Shown here: positions 48,647 to 59,236 of the stretch, one piece after another
Layout of the letters: every line of letters begins with the position of its first letter
Numbering within the stretch: position 1 is the stretch's first letter
Source: Proluteimonas flavola
GTDB lineage: Bacteria > Pseudomonadota > Gammaproteobacteria > Xanthomonadales > Xanthomonadaceae
Length of the DNA: 64,000 nt
NCBI RefSeq assembly: GCF_021191705.1
Contig: NZ_JAIWPU010000009.1
Coordinates: 119,874-183,873, forward strand
Direction of reading: 5' to 3'
The notes under the pieces: generated by a model
Told to the model about the DNA's origin: nothing
Databases searched by the model: none
Seen by the model: only the letters and a program-made list of their open reading frames with translations
Program-made: the position numbers and the translations under genes

Positions 48647-49684
48647 ATGCGATCGACGCACCACCTGTTGCTGTTCGCCTGCCTGCTGCTGACCGCGCCG
48701 TTGACCGCGCTGGCCGCCGATCCCTGCCCACTGCTGCGCGCACAGGTCGAGTCCCCTGATCCGGCGACCCGGCTCGCCGCCGCCGCGTGCGAGGAACACC
48801 TGCTCTGGCATCGGCCCTTCATCGATGTCGAAGGCCGCTACGCCGGCTCCACGGTGCGCGAGGCCGAGACCGCGCTGCTGACCAATGGCGAACAGGCCTG
48901 GCGCCGTGTCGCCGGTTACTGGCGCGGCGCCGACCAGTTGTCGCAACTCCAGCATCGTCCGGGTGCCTACGACTGCATGTTCGCGCCGACGAGCAACCAG
49001 CCGTCGCCGGCTTGTCGCAGTTTTCTGGTCGACGTGCCGTGGTCGGCGGCGTTCGTATCGTGGGTCGCCAGGCGTGCGGCGCTGCCTGGATTCAACGGTT
49101 CGCCGAGCCATGTCGACTACGTGCGCAATGCCTACCGCAGCCCCGAGACCAACGCCTATCGCGTCGCCGATCCGATGACGTCGCGCCCCGCGCGCGGCGA
49201 CATGCTGTGCTACGTGCGCGCCGCAAACCGCGTATTCGGCTTCGCCGGTCTCGCCACGTTGCTCAGCAGCGAGGATGGCGGGCTCGGCATGCACTGCGAC
49301 ATCGTCGTCGGCATCGAGAGCGGGCAGGCGCAGCTCGTCGGCGGCAACGTGCTCGATGGCGTGACGATGCGGCTGATGCCGTTGACCGCCGGCGGACAGT
49401 TCGCCGCCTTGGCACAGCGCGGGTTGGACGATCTGCCGTGCAGCCCGGACGCGCCGCAGGCCTGCAATGCGAACCGCCAGGACTGGGCGGTGCTGCTGCA
49501 GTTGCGGCCAACCAACGAGCTCGCTGCGTTGTCGCCTTCGCCAGGACTGTATGTCGCGCCGCCGCCGATGCCGGTCGTGCCGGATGGACTGCAGCCGGGT
49601 CAGCCGACGCCGCGCCCGCAGGCTGCGCCGTGCTGCGTGGAGTGCAGTGCGGGGGATGGGTTGCCGCGGTGTCCGGGGGTTTGA
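48647..49684 (+). CDS. Exported DUF2272-type protein
   Basis: A 345-residue protein with a signal peptide (LLLFACLLLTAPLTALAA). The centre includes WSAAFVSWVARRAGL-like (here RRAALPGF) and SPSHVDYVRNA, then PARGDMLCYVRA and MHCDIVVG. These suggest an NlpC/CHAP-like amidase fold with Cys and His, and match what is called DUF2272 in Xanthomonadaceae. The C-terminus is Pro-rich with Cys pairs. An upstream ATG 4 codons earlier is possible. A cell-wall hydrolase activity is a guess from the fold. Confidence 0.65.
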   Translation: MRSTHHLLLFACLLLTAPLTALAADPCPLLRAQVESPDPATRLAAAACEEHLLWHRPFIDVEGRYAGSTVREAETALLTNGEQAWRRVAGYWRGADQLSQLQHRPGAYDCMFAPTSNQPSPACRSFLVDVPWSAAFVSWVARRAALPGFNGSPSHVDYVRNAYRSPETNAYRVADPMTSRPARGDMLCYVRAANRVFGFAGLATLLSSEDGGLGMHCDIVVGIESGQAQLVGGNVLDGVTMRLMPLTAGGQFAALAQRGLDDLPCSPDAPQACNANRQDWAVLLQLRPTNELAALSPSPGLYVAPPPMPVVPDGLQPGQPTPRPQAAPCCVECSAGDGLPRCPGV

Positions 49685-49722
49685 GGCGAGTTTGAACGCG
49701 CGCGTTGCGCCATCGCTCTAAG

Positions 49723-49889
49723 CCCTCCCCCGCGTGCGGGGGAGGGGTGGGAGGGGGCAAGCCCTCAGATTGCGTATACGAAAAAACGAGAGAGCATTTT
49801 CGCTGGGCGGCCGCGCTCCGGCGCGACCTGTGGCTTTGCCCCCATCCCAGCCTTCCACCCGTAAAGGGCGCAATGCCCCGCGTGCGGGG
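49723..49889. repeat. GC-rich palindromes CCCTCCCCCGC-GT-GCGGGGGAGGG and a related copy
   Basis: The first palindrome (49723-49746) has perfect 11-base arms around GT. A shorter one, CCCCGC-GT-GCGGGG, lies at 49876-49889 with a TG-rich flank. They sit between the DUF2272 gene and acnA. No gene is seen in the 230-base spacer. Similar sequences are dispersed in many Xanthomonadaceae genomes. Confidence 0.55.
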
Positions 49890-49916
49890 GAAGGAGCAGG
49901 TCATGCGAACGCGGTA

Positions 49917-52676
<2,760 letters not shown>

Positions 52677-52945
52677 GCAAGGGCTCCTGTCGCAGGTGGC
52701 TGGCGATGGCCGGTGACGCCGGCCGTGCGCGCTGTCTCGGGTATCGCGACGGTTCCGCCGGAACGGGAACGTGCCGGACGAACCGATTCAGCCAAGTGTA
52801 GGCCGGACCTCGTGGCGGATATGTCATCGCACCGGCATGACGATCGGACGCGGAACGGACGCTGTGCAGCGGCGCCTGTTCGAGCACGTTGCATGGCGGA
52901 GTCCATCCACGGCGGGAAGCCGGTCGGATGGTCCGGTCGATTAGG

Positions 52946-52980
52946 GTATGCGTGACCTGGTATGTATAATTCACGCATAC
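52946..52980. promoter_or_regulatory. vapBC operator-promoter
   Basis: A perfect 10-base inverted repeat, GTATGCGTGA and TCACGCATAC, separated by 15 bases. The spacer ends in TATAAT (52965-52970), a consensus -10 box. It lies 17 bases before vapB. Binding of an AbrB-type antitoxin complex here would cover the -10, which is the usual autoregulation. The -35 is weak (TTAGGG). Confidence 0.75.
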
Positions 52981-52996
52981 TCGATCGGAGCCCGCC

Positions 52997-53251
52997 ATGG
53001 AAGCCACAGTCGCCGAGCGCGGCCAGATCACCCTGCCCAAGGCGGTGCGCGATGCGCTGGGCCTGAGCAAGGGCACGATCCTCAAGGTCGAGCTCGAAGG
53101 CAGCCGCATCGTGTTGCGCAAGAGCGTCGACGACGCGGTCTCGCGCGCCCGCGGCCGGTTCAAGCTCGAAGGCTTCGACGACACCGACGCGGCGATGCGC
53201 GCCGTGCGTGGTCAGCCGGCGGGCGACGCCGACGGAGACGCCGACCGGTGA
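52997..53251 (+). CDS. vapB: AbrB/MazE-type antitoxin VapB
   Basis: An 84-residue DNA-binding antitoxin. Residues about 1-45 form a SpoVT/AbrB swapped-hairpin fold ([37 protein letters not shown]). The C-terminal tail is where such antitoxins wrap the toxin. The stop overlaps the GTG start of vapC (GTGA), so the pair is made together. The palindrome upstream is the likely binding site. It sits between the two aconitase genes. Confidence 0.88.
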   Translation: MEATVAERGQITLPKAVRDALGLSKGTILKVELEGSRIVLRKSVDDAVSRARGRFKLEGFDDTDAAMRAVRGQPAGDADGDADR

Positions 53252-53649
53252 TCGCCGTCGACGCGCCCGTGGTGGTGGATCTGCTGGCCGACGGCCCGCA
53301 GGCCGACGCCGCCGAGGCCTGCCTGCGCCAGTACCTGAGCGCGGGCCCGGTCGTGGTCTGCGACGTTGCACTGGCCGAGATCTGCGGCGCGCTGCACGAC
53401 GGCGCCGACACCATGTCCGTGCTCGAGGACATGGGCGTGCGCTTCTCGGCGATCGAGGCCAAGTCGGCGCTGCGCGCCGGCGAGATGCAGCGACGGTCCT
53501 GGCAGCGCGGCGACATCGCCGGCCGCCCGTCGCGCGATTTCCTGGTCGGGGCGCATGCGCTATTGCAGTGCAATGGCCTGATCACCCGCGACGACGCGTT
53601 TTTCCGCACCTATTTCAAGGGTCTCAAGCTGATCGTACCGTCGGCCTGA
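53248..53649 (+). CDS. vapC: PIN-domain toxin VapC
   Basis: A 133-residue PIN ribonuclease. The acidic active-site residues are visible: D5 (AVDAP), E44 (LAEICG), D97 ([10 protein letters not shown]) and D115 (TRDDAFF). All four are intact, so it should be an active endoribonuclease, neutralised by VapB. The start is GTG, overlapping vapB. acnB begins 47 bases after the stop. What RNA it cuts is unknown. Confidence 0.9.
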   Translation: MIAVDAPVVVDLLADGPQADAAEACLRQYLSAGPVVVCDVALAEICGALHDGADTMSVLEDMGVRFSAIEAKSALRAGEMQRRSWQRGDIAGRPSRDFLVGAHALLQCNGLITRDDAFFRTYFKGLKLIVPSA

Positions 53650-53696
53650 GACCGGTTATCCCTGTACCGCACGTACAAGACTCTGGAGTTGCCCGC

Positions 53697-56288
53697 ATGT
53701 TGGAAGCCTACCGCCACCACGTTGCCGAGCGCGAAGCGCTGGGCATCCCGCCGCTGCCGCTCGATGCGCAGCAGACCGCCGACGTCATCGAACTGCTGAA
53801 GAATCCGCCGGCCGGTGAGGACGCGTTCCTGCTCGACCTGCTGACCCACCGCGTGCCGGCCGGCGTCGACGACGCCGCCAAGGTCAAGGCCTCGTACCTC
53901 GCCGCCATCGCGTTCGGCACCGAGCGCAGCGCGCTGATCACCCGCGCGCACGCCACCGAACTGCTGGGCACGATGCTCGGCGGCTACAACGTGCAGCCGC
54001 TGGTCGATCTGCTCGACGATGCCGAAGTCGGCGCGATCGCCGCCGAAGGCCTCAAGCACACACTGCTGGTGTTCGACGCGTTCCACGACGTCGAAGAGAA
54101 GTCCAGGGCCGGCAACGCCAACGCCAAGGGCGTGATCCAGAGCTGGGCCGACGCCGAGTGGTTCACCAGCAAGCCGGAAGTGCCCGAGGCGATGACGCTG
54201 ACGGTGTTCAAGGTGCCGGGCGAGACCAACACCGACGATCTGTCGCCGGCGCCCGATGCGACCACGCGTCCCGACATCCCGATGCACGCGCTGGCGATGC
54301 TGAAGAACGCACGCGAAGGCGCGGCCTTCGTGCCGGAAGAAGACGGCAAGCGGGGCCCGATCCAGGCCATCCTCGACCTCAAGAAGAAGGGCCATCTGGT
54401 CGCCTACGTCGGCGACGTCGTCGGCACCGGTTCGAGCCGCAAGTCGGCGACGAACTCGGTGCTGTGGTGGACCGGCGAGGACATTCCGTTCATTCCGAAC
54501 AAGCGCTTCGGCGGCGTGTGCCTGGGTTCGAAGATCGCGCCGATTTTCTACAACACGATGGAAGACGCCGGCGCGCTGCCGATCGAACTCGACGTGTCGC
54601 AGATGGAGCAGGGCGACGTCATCGAACTGCGTCCGTACGAGGGCAAGGCGCTCAAGGACGGCACGGTCATCGCCGAATTCCAGGTCAAGTCCGAAGTGCT
54701 GTTCGACGAAGTGCGCGCCGGTGGCCGCATTCCGCTGATCGTCGGCCGCGGCCTGACCGCGAAGGCACGCGAGTCGCTGGGCCTGCCGACGCTGGACCTG
54801 TTCCGCCTGCCACAGCAGCCTGCCGACACCGGCAAGGGCTTCTCGCTGGCGCAGAAGATGGTCGGCCGCGCGATCGGCCTGCCGGAAGGTCAGGGCGTGC
54901 GCCCGGGCACGTACTGCGAGCCGCGGATGACCTCGGTCGGATCGCAGGACACGACCGGTCCGATGACCCGAGACGAGCTCAAGGATCTGGCGTGCCTGGG
55001 CTTCAGCGCCGACCTCGTCATGCAGTCGTTCTGCCACACCGCGGCCTATCCGAAGCCGGTCGACGTGAAGACGCACCACACGCTGCCGGAGTTCATCTCC
55101 ACCCGCGGCGGCATCTCGCTGCGTCCCGGTGACGGCGTGATCCACAGCTGGCTCAACCGCATGCTGCTGCCCGACACCGTCGGCACCGGCGGCGATTCGC
55201 ATACGCGCTTCCCGGTCGGCATCTCGTTCCCGGCGGGCTCGGGCCTGGTCGCGTTCGCCGCGGCCACCGGTGTGATGCCGCTGGACATGCCCGAGTCCGT
55301 ACTCGTTCGTTTCAAGGGCCGGATGCAGCCCGGCGTCACGCTGCGCGATCTGGTCAACGCGATTCCGCTGTACGCGATCAAGCAGGGCCTGCTGACCGTG
55401 GCCAAGCAGGGCAAGAAGAACATCTTCTCCGGCCGCATCCTCGAGATCGAAGGCCTGCCGGACCTGAAGGTCGAGCAGGCGTTCGAGCTGTCCGACGCCT
55501 CGGCCGAGCGTTCGGCCGCCGGCTGCACCGTGCACCTCGACAAGGCGCCGATCATCGAATACATCACCAGCAACATCACGCTGCTGAAGTGGATGATCGC
55601 CGAGGGATATCAGGATCCCCGCTCGCTGGCCCGCCGCATCGAGAAGATGGAAGCCTGGCTCGCCGATCCGCAGCTGCTGCAGGGCGACGCCGACGCCGAA
55701 TACGCGGCCGTCATCGAGATCGACCTGGCCGACGTGCACGAGCCGATCGTCGCGTGCCCGAACGATCCGGACGACGTCAAGACGCTGTCGGAAGTCTCCG
55801 GCGCGGTCATCGACGAGGTCTTCATCGGCTCGTGCATGACCAACATCGGCCACTTCCGCGCGGCGTCGAAGCTGCTCGAAGGCAAGCGCGACATTCCGAC
55901 CAAGCTGTGGGTCGCACCGCCGACCAAGATGGACGCTGCCGAGCTGACCAAGGAAGGCCATTACGGCACCTTCGGCGCCGCCGGTGCGCGCATGGAGATG
56001 CCGGGCTGCTCGCTGTGCATGGGCAACCAGGCGCAGGTACGCGAGGGCGCGACGGTGTTCTCGACGTCGACGCGCAACTTCCCGAACCGTCTGGGCCGCA
56101 ACTCGAATGTGTACCTGGGGTCGGCGGAACTCGCGGCGATCTGCTCGCGCCTGGGCCGCATCCCGACCAAGGCCGAGTACATGGCCGACGTCGGCGTGCT
56201 CGACGCCTCGGCGACCGACATCTACCGCTACATGAACTTCGACCAGATCGCGGAGTACGTGGACGCGGGCGAGAAGACCGCCGCCTGA
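53697..56288 (+). CDS. acnB: Aconitate hydratase B
   Basis: An 863-residue TCA-cycle aconitase of the B type. The N-terminal HEAT-like domain ([21 protein letters not shown]) and swivel domain precede the catalytic core. Cluster cysteines are in [13 protein letters not shown] and [31 protein letters not shown] and RNFPNRLG are distinctive. It is the main TCA aconitase in related bacteria, while AcnA serves stress conditions. The CTGGAG ribosome site lies 8 bases before the ATG. The downstream flank is where the mobile region begins. Confidence 0.97.
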   Translation: MLEAYRHHVAEREALGIPPLPLDAQQTADVIELLKNPPAGEDAFLLDLLTHRVPAGVDDAAKVKASYLAAIAFGTERSALITRAHATELLGTMLGGYNVQPLVDLLDDAEVGAIAAEGLKHTLLVFDAFHDVEEKSRAGNANAKGVIQSWADAEWFTSKPEVPEAMTLTVFKVPGETNTDDLSPAPDATTRPDIPMHALAMLKNAREGAAFVPEEDGKRGPIQAILDLKKKGHLVAYVGDVVGTGSSRKSATNSVLWWTGEDIPFIPNKRFGGVCLGSKIAPIFYNTMEDAGALPIELDVSQMEQGDVIELRPYEGKALKDGTVIAEFQVKSEVLFDEVRAGGRIPLIVGRGLTAKARESLGLPTLDLFRLPQQPADTGKGFSLAQKMVGRAIGLPEGQGVRPGTYCEPRMTSVGSQDTTGPMTRDELKDLACLGFSADLVMQSFCHTAAYPKPVDVKTHHTLPEFISTRGGISLRPGDGVIHSWLNRMLLPDTVGTGGDSHTRFPVGISFPAGSGLVAFAAATGVMPLDMPESVLVRFKGRMQPGVTLRDLVNAIPLYAIKQGLLTVAKQGKKNIFSGRILEIEGLPDLKVEQAFELSDASAERSAAGCTVHLDKAPIIEYITSNITLLKWMIAEGYQDPRSLARRIEKMEAWLADPQLLQGDADAEYAAVIEIDLADVHEPIVACPNDPDDVKTLSEVSGAVIDEVFIGSCMTNIGHFRAASKLLEGKRDIPTKLWVAPPTKMDAAELTKEGHYGTFGAAGARMEMPGCSLCMGNQAQVREGATVFSTSTRNFPNRLGRNSNVYLGSAELAAICSRLGRIPTKAEYMADVGVLDASATDIYRYMNFDQIAEYVDAGEKTAA

Positions 56289-56351
56289 GGACACCGTGTG
56301 CCGGATGTCTGCCCGCGCAGGCATCCGGCAGGGCCGAGGACACTCGCGAAT

Positions 56352-56515
56352 GCGCATGTGCTGGATCGAATCCGGGAGATCCGTGCCGACAGCAGCAGCG
56401 TGATCGGCGCGTCTCGCATGCACGAGGATCTATTCGATGAGGGCGAGCAGATCAGTCGTAACCGTGTCGCCAGCTTGATGGCCGGCGCCAGAATCCGCGT
56501 ACGTCGTGGTTGCCG
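56352..56515 (+). pseudogene. IS3-family transposase OrfB remnant
   Basis: About 54 codons in one frame read DRIREIRADSSSVIGASRMH, then an EDLFDEGEQISRNRVASLMAG stretch. This matches the HTH_21 region of IS3-family OrfB, where similar text (R-I-x-S-x-x-x-Y-G-S-x-R) precedes the catalytic core. The core is absent and the frame degrades after RVRRG, so it is a relic. Confidence 0.6.
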
Positions 56516-56616
56516 TCCGATTCGCGGTTGCAGTGCCAGCATTTGCCATGTCGATCTCCGTAGATGAGACGGACGAGCCATTATCCCGCGCTTCGTGTTG
56601 CGGCCATAGAACTTCG

Positions 56617-56632
56617 CATAATGTACATTATG
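56617..56632. promoter_or_regulatory. 16-base perfect palindrome CATAATGTACATTATG
   Basis: The palindrome is AT-rich in a GC-rich genome. The bases after it (ATTATGTAAGGTATG) recur, inverted and nearly the same, just before tnpS (ATTATGTAATGTATG on the minus strand). It may be a protein-binding site related to TnpT or TnpS; this is inference. Confidence 0.45.
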
Positions 56633-56676
56633 TAAGGTATGAGGCCCTAGAGAGCCGATCCACCCTGTCGGTATCA

Positions 56677-56728
56677 CCCTAACTCTGTCACCTGATCCCT
56701 AACCATGACATGAGCCGTAACCGTGTCA
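56677..56728 (+). repeat. Three direct repeats of CC(C/G)TAACnnTG(T/A)CA spaced about 20 bases
   Basis: The copies are CCCTAACTCTGTCA, CCCTAACCATGACA and CCGTAACCGTGTCA, beginning at 56677, 56697 and 56715. A fourth, CCTTAACCGTGTCG, begins at 56814. Multiple end repeats of this kind are seen at some IS ends, such as the IS21 family, but I cannot name the element. The rest of 56289-56869 holds only the IS3 relic and the palindrome. Confidence 0.5.
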
Positions 56729-56869
56729 TCTCCCGACAACGACTGCTATGGCAATCAATGGCTTAGAGATCCGAGTATCAATGATGGCACGGTCCGCTGC
56801 AGGCGATCTTTTCCCTTAACCGTGTCGTGCTCCGATACGGCGGCGCGTCCCGACAATCCGATAGATCGA

Positions 56870-57862
56870 TCAATCGGCCAGTTTGGCGCGACGTCGGTGT
56901 GATTCTGGCGCGCTCGGCTGTGTCTTTGGTTCGGTCCGTTTCGAGGCCGCAACTTTGGTTCGGCTGCGTGACTTCCGGGCCGCTGGCCGAGCATCAGATC
57001 GGCGGATTGCCGCCTCAAGCGCCGCCGGTAGATCACTCAACGCGCCCAACTGGCCCTCGAGCGCGTCTGCGCGAGCCCGCTGCGCCGCGGCGTCTCGGGA
57101 TTTTTCCAAGGCCTTCAAGTTGGCTTGGTCGATTAGCTCACGCAGCAATTTCTCAGCAGCCGCCGATTGACGGGAGGCCGCCAGCAATCGCCCTTGGACT
57201 TCCTTGGTTTCCTGGCGCGCTCGGTCGATCTCGCTGAGGGCTCGATCCTCGACTGCACGGACATGCTGGCCAAGTGACTCGCGTTCGGCCTGAGCGGTGT
57301 CCTGCAATGACTGGATCCGTACCTCCAGTGCTTGTCGGATGCTTTCGCCATCCGCCGCTTGAGCGACGGTCACATCACGCTGCCGGCCGACTTCCTTGAG
57401 CTGCTCCTCAAGCCGAACCGCCAAACGCTGAAGTTCGGCGGCTTGGGCGGTAGCCAGCTCCGCCTTATGGCTCGCGCCCGACACCTGTTCCCGTAAAACA
57501 ACGGCTTCGGCGGCGAAGGCCTCTCGATCACGTTCGAGAGCTTGGACTTCACGTTCGAGAGCTGCGCGGTCAGCTGCCAGCGCAACTTCCGCAACGCTTC
57601 GCGCGTGCTGTATAGCCAACGCCCACCACTCTCCCGCCAAGCCAGCCACTGCTTCGGGGGCGTCAGGAATGGCAAGACCGCGATGGTGGGTGTCCAACCG
57701 GCGGCCAAGTTCTTGCCACCAAGTCTCCAGCCATCTGGTGACGGTGTTCGGCGAGCCGGTGCCCAGGTGCGCACGGATGCGTTCGACGGTGGGCCGCTCG
57801 CCTGTGCCAACGATCTCGTCGGCGGCGGTGTGAACTTCGGATTCAGTGATGCCTCGGGCCAT
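56870..57862 (-). CDS. tnpT: TnpT-like protein with KfrA N-terminal DNA-binding domain
   Basis: A 330-residue protein. Residues 1-50 are a KfrA-type helix-turn-helix (ITESEVHTAADEIV...IRAHLGTGSPNTVTRWL). The rest, to about 290, is a long Glu/Ala-rich coiled coil, and the end is basic (RPAARKSRSRTKVAASKR). Proteins of this shape are TnpT of Tn4651-group Tn3 transposons, where TnpT works with the TnpS recombinase to resolve cointegrates. A strong AGGAGG ribosome site lies 7 bases before the ATG. It is divergent from the tnpS-like gene with a recombination-like site in between, as in Tn4651. Confidence 0.8.
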   Translation of the reverse strand: MARGITESEVHTAADEIVGTGERPTVERIRAHLGTGSPNTVTRWLETWWQELGRRLDTHHRGLAIPDAPEAVAGLAGEWWALAIQHARSVAEVALAADRAALEREVQALERDREAFAAEAVVLREQVSGASHKAELATAQAAELQRLAVRLEEQLKEVGRQRDVTVAQAADGESIRQALEVRIQSLQDTAQAERESLGQHVRAVEDRALSEIDRARQETKEVQGRLLAASRQSAAAEKLLRELIDQANLKALEKSRDAAAQRARADALEGQLGALSDLPAALEAAIRRSDARPAARKSRSRTKVAASKRTEPKTQPSAPESHRRRAKLAD

Positions 57863-57902
57863 GGAAGTGCCTCCTACGCGGGCGCCCTACTCTGTTGATT
57901 GC

Positions 57903-57935
57903 GTACTCGCGATAAGTGATGATTATCGTTAGTAC
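57903..57935. other. Candidate TnpS recombination core site
   Basis: The 13-base arms GTACTCGCGATAA and TTATCGTTAGTAC (11 of 13 pair) flank a 7-base spacer GTGATGA. This is the layout of a tyrosine-recombinase crossover site (as in loxP or dif). It lies between divergent tnpT and tnpS, where Tn4651-type transposons keep the resolution site. Confidence 0.65.
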
Positions 57936-57966
57936 ACGCCTCAGTTCATGACATACATTACATAAT

Positions 57967-59046
57967 ATGAAACGAAATAGCGCACTACCCGCCTTGCCGG
58001 CGACAGCTGCAAACCTTGTGCTCCCCGAGCAACTGGCCCAACAGGCCGCCGACGCAGTGCGTGAACTGCTCGCCGAAGCGGCCGCGGCCAACACCACCCG
58101 CAGCTATGCCACTGCCCTGCGCTATTGGGCCGGCTGGCATCAGGCCCGCTACTGCGTCGAGCTGGCCTTGCCGGCCAGCGAGGCCGTGGTGATCCAGTTC
58201 CTGGTCGACCACATCCAGCGCAAGAACAAGACCGGTCTAGTCAGCGAGCTGCCTCCGGCGATCGACCAGGCGCTGGTCGCCGCCGGCCTCAAGGCCAAGG
58301 TCGGGCCGCTGAAGCTGTCGACCGTGGTCCAGCGCGTGGCTGTGCTATCCACCGCGCACAAGCTCAAGCGGCTGGTCAACCCTTGCGAGCTGCCCAGCGT
58401 GCGCACCCTGCTCAGTCGTGCGCGGCGTGCGGCGGTCAAGCGTGGAGAGCGGCCGACCAAGAAGACCGCGATCACCCGCGCCGAGCTGGAGGCCATGCTG
58501 GCCACCTGCGATGACACCTTAGAAGGCCGGCGTGACCGTGCCCTGCTCTGCTTCGGCTTCGCCAGTGGCGGGCGTCGGCGCAGCGAGATCGCCGCGGCGG
58601 ACATGCGCGACCTGCGCAAGGTCGGCGAGGACGGCTACATCTATCGACTGGAGTGCTCGAAGACGCAGCAGGCGGGGGTGACGGTGGATTCGACGCCGGA
58701 CAAACCGATCCTGGGGCGTAGCGCTGAGGCGCTATCGACTTGGCTTGACGCGGCGCGGATCCATGAGGGGGCGATTTTCCGCCGGATCTGGAAAGATCGG
58801 GTCGGCCCTGCCCTGCTCCCCGGTTCGGTGGCTACGATCGTGAAGCGCCGGGCACGGCTAGCGGGGTTGGAGGGGGACTTTGGGGCGCATAGTCTAAGGT
58901 CGGGGTTTGTGACCGAGGCCGGCAAGCAAGGCGTGCCATTGCCGGCGGTGATGGCGATGACCGAGCACCGGTCTGTAGCGAGTGTGATTGGGTACTTTCA
59001 GGCAGGTGCGGCCGAGGATAACCCTGCCGCACGCTTGCTCAAATAG
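57967..59046 (+). CDS. tnpS: Tyrosine recombinase TnpS-like (cointegrate resolution)
   Basis: A 359-residue site-specific recombinase. The N-terminal core-binding region is about residues 40-165; the catalytic domain follows. The active-site residues are R204 in GGRRRSE, H308 and R311 in HSLRSG, H334 in TEHRS and Y343 in VIGYF. The catalytic Lys is not clear. The family is that of TnpS from Tn4651-type Tn3 transposons, and TnpT lies on the other side of the core site. No good ribosome site precedes the ATG. No transposase tnpA is next to it in the window, so the transposon is incomplete or rearranged here. Confidence 0.82.
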   Translation: MKRNSALPALPATAANLVLPEQLAQQAADAVRELLAEAAAANTTRSYATALRYWAGWHQARYCVELALPASEAVVIQFLVDHIQRKNKTGLVSELPPAIDQALVAAGLKAKVGPLKLSTVVQRVAVLSTAHKLKRLVNPCELPSVRTLLSRARRAAVKRGERPTKKTAITRAELEAMLATCDDTLEGRRDRALLCFGFASGGRRRSEIAAADMRDLRKVGEDGYIYRLECSKTQQAGVTVDSTPDKPILGRSAEALSTWLDAARIHEGAIFRRIWKDRVGPALLPGSVATIVKRRARLAGLEGDFGAHSLRSGFVTEAGKQGVPLPAVMAMTEHRSVASVIGYFQAGAAEDNPAARLLK

Positions 59047-59078
59047 TCGAATTTCGCAACTACGGAAGCAACCTTGGC

Positions 59079-59236
59079 ATGAATTGGGGAGCATCATTGG
59101 CGTCTCCCCCACTCCGTCGGCAGTGCAGATCGTCTCGCTTTACGAAGCCGGCAACCTTTCGGTCGAGCTCGCGGAATACTATCTCCCAGATGCGGCACGG
59201 ATTTATTTCATCAATTCGCATGGAGCGAGCTTGTGA
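59079..59236 (+). other. Short open frame coupled to the large gene, unsupported by a clear start
   Basis: A reading frame ending in AEYYLPDAARIYFINSHGAS with its TGA inside the GTG start of the large gene (GTGA). It lies after tnpS, and its only starts in this stretch are TTG or GTG codons. It could be a small leader peptide or the 3' end of a lost gene. The region is otherwise empty. Confidence 0.3.

Noticed and set aside
56458..56467. Extra copy of TAACCGTGTC inside the IS3 relic
   Set aside because: It falls in the coding text for SRNRVAS of the relic and is out of step with the repeat array.
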